Source of the DNA: Thermotoga sp. 4484_232
Lineage (GTDB): Bacteria; Thermotogota; Thermotogae; Thermotogales; Thermotogaceae
NCBI GenBank assembly: GCA_002084985.1
Contig: MZGO01000096.1
Coordinates: 1-5,361, forward strand
Direction: 5' to 3'
DNA: 5,361 nucleotides
Shown: positions 4,705 through 5,361 of the stretch, one piece after another
How the letters are laid out: each line of letters begins with the position of its first letter
Position numbering within the stretch: position 1 is the first letter of the stretch
Translations under genes and position numbers: made by a program
Notes under the pieces: generated by a model
The model's input: the letters and a program-made list of their open reading frames with translations, nothing else
The model's database searches: none
What the model was told of the DNA's origin: nothing

Positions 4705-5361
4705 TTTCCATTCCCCTTTCAATTCTCTCAACGAGTTTCATCTCAACACCATCTCTAGCAACCTTCAGAGCGTTCCTTATGGCCAAGGCATCTGACGAAC
4801 CATGGGCTTTTACCACGACTCCGTTAACGCCAAGTATGAAAGCGCCACCGTAGGCTCTTGGATCTAAAAGCTTTTTCAGATCTTTGAAAACACCTTTTAA
4901 GAATATAGCACCGATGTGAGCAAAAACTCCCTTTCTCTTTATAGATTCCTTTATAATATCCGAGATCAATTTCGCCATTCCTTCCATCGTTTTCAAAGCA
5001 ACGTTTCCTGAAAAGCCATCTGTTACAACTACATCCACCGTTCCCGCGTTTATATCCCTTCCTTCAACGTTCCCAACGAATTTGTCTTTCAACTTTTCTT
5101 TCAGCAATTTATAAGCTTCCCTTATCTCTTCGTTCCCTTTCGTTTCTTCCTCCCCAATATTTAAAAGCCCTACCTTGGGATCCTCTTTCCCTAGGATTCT
5201 GGCGTATGCTATTCCCATGATGGCAAATTCCAGATAATGCTTCGGCCTTATTCGCAGATTCGCTCCACCGTCTATCAAAATAGTGAACCCTTTAAGGGAA
5301 GGGATAGGTATGGCAAGAGAAGGTCTTTCGATATTCTTCACCCTTCCAACGATGGTTGTGG
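4676..5361 (-). CDS. plsX: Phosphate acyltransferase PlsX (partial; N-terminal part beyond the window)
   Basis: PlsX converts acyl-ACP and phosphate to acyl-phosphate, which PlsY uses to start glycerophospholipid synthesis; it acts at the inner face of the membrane. The 227 visible residues are the C-terminal two thirds of a protein usually near 330 residues. Visible landmarks are IERPSLAIPIPSLKG, the ILIDGGAN turn, LEFAIMGIAYAR, VGLLNIGEEETKGNE, GTVDVVVTDGFSGNVALKTM and the C-terminal signature AYGGAFILGVNGVVVKAHGS. The frame stays open through the right edge (TTIVGRVKNIERP), so the GTG at 5341 is internal, not a start. The TGA at 4676-4678 lies inside glmS, a 29-nt overlap that implies translational coupling of phospholipid and amino-sugar synthesis genes. 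Confidence 0.95.
   Translation of the reverse strand, partial: TTIVGRVKNIERPSLAIPIPSLKGFTILIDGGANLRIRPKHYLEFAIMGIAYARILGKEDPKVGLLNIGEEETKGNEEIREAYKLLKEKLKDKFVGNVEGRDINAGTVDVVVTDGFSGNVALKTMEGMAKLISDIIKESIKRKGVFAHIGAIFLKGVFKDLKKLLDPRAYGGAFILGVNGVVVKAHGSSDALAIRNALKVARDGVEMKLVERIERGMENVWNSGNGG

Noticed and set aside
1..5361. CRISPR arrays, tRNA or rRNA genes, insertion-sequence ends
   Set aside because: No regularly spaced repeats, cloverleaf-like sequences, rRNA motifs or paired terminal repeats were seen on reading both strands.

Overview
The window looks like chromosomal DNA of a thermophilic member of the Thermotogae, probably Thermotoga or a close relative. This rests on recalled family knowledge, since no search was run. 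The SpeD cleavage and catalytic residues fall at the same positions (63, 68, 83) as in the T. maritima enzyme. SpeE matches remembered T. maritima SpeE over long stretches. The genes are tightly packed, rich in Lys, Glu and Ile, and use strong GGAGG-type ribosome binding sites with GTG and TTG starts.

Left part (1-795). A short reading frame ending at 62 may be the tail of an upstream gene. A well-formed fluoride (crcB-type) riboswitch aptamer follows at 67-116. Its 3' pseudoknot strand is also the 5' arm of a perfect 10-bp intrinsic terminator (106-142), which is the layout of a fluoride-ON transcriptional switch. No recognisable fluoride exporter lies downstream. Instead 174-625 holds what looks like one decayed coding sequence spread over three successive frames. 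At 679-707 there is a perfect consensus sigma-A promoter (TTGACA, 17 bp, TATAAT), flanked by two related palindromes whose centres are 42 bp apart.

Plus-strand operon (796-2625). A helix-turn-helix/cupin regulator is followed by speD (pyruvoyl-dependent S-adenosylmethionine decarboxylase) and speE (aminopropyltransferase). SpeD supplies decarboxylated SAM and SpeE transfers its aminopropyl group to a diamine. The regulator is the first gene behind a promoter bearing palindromes, so it probably controls itself and polyamine synthesis, perhaps sensing a polyamine through its cupin domain.

Minus-strand operon (5361 down to 2646). plsX (partial, running off the right edge) overlaps glmS by 29 nt. 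glmS is followed after 18 nt by rsfS, then after 22 nt by a possible 32-codon ORF. These genes link phospholipid synthesis, amino-sugar (cell wall) synthesis and ribosome silencing. The glmS frame is open throughout but appears to lack about 80 residues at the start of its second SIS domain, including the Glu and His that the family uses for isomerisation. The two operons converge on a 13-bp hairpin (2621-2650) that contains the stop codons of both last genes.

The points most worth a second look are the internally deleted GlmS, the fluoride riboswitch without a recognisable transporter, and the paired palindromes at the speD-speE operon promoter.
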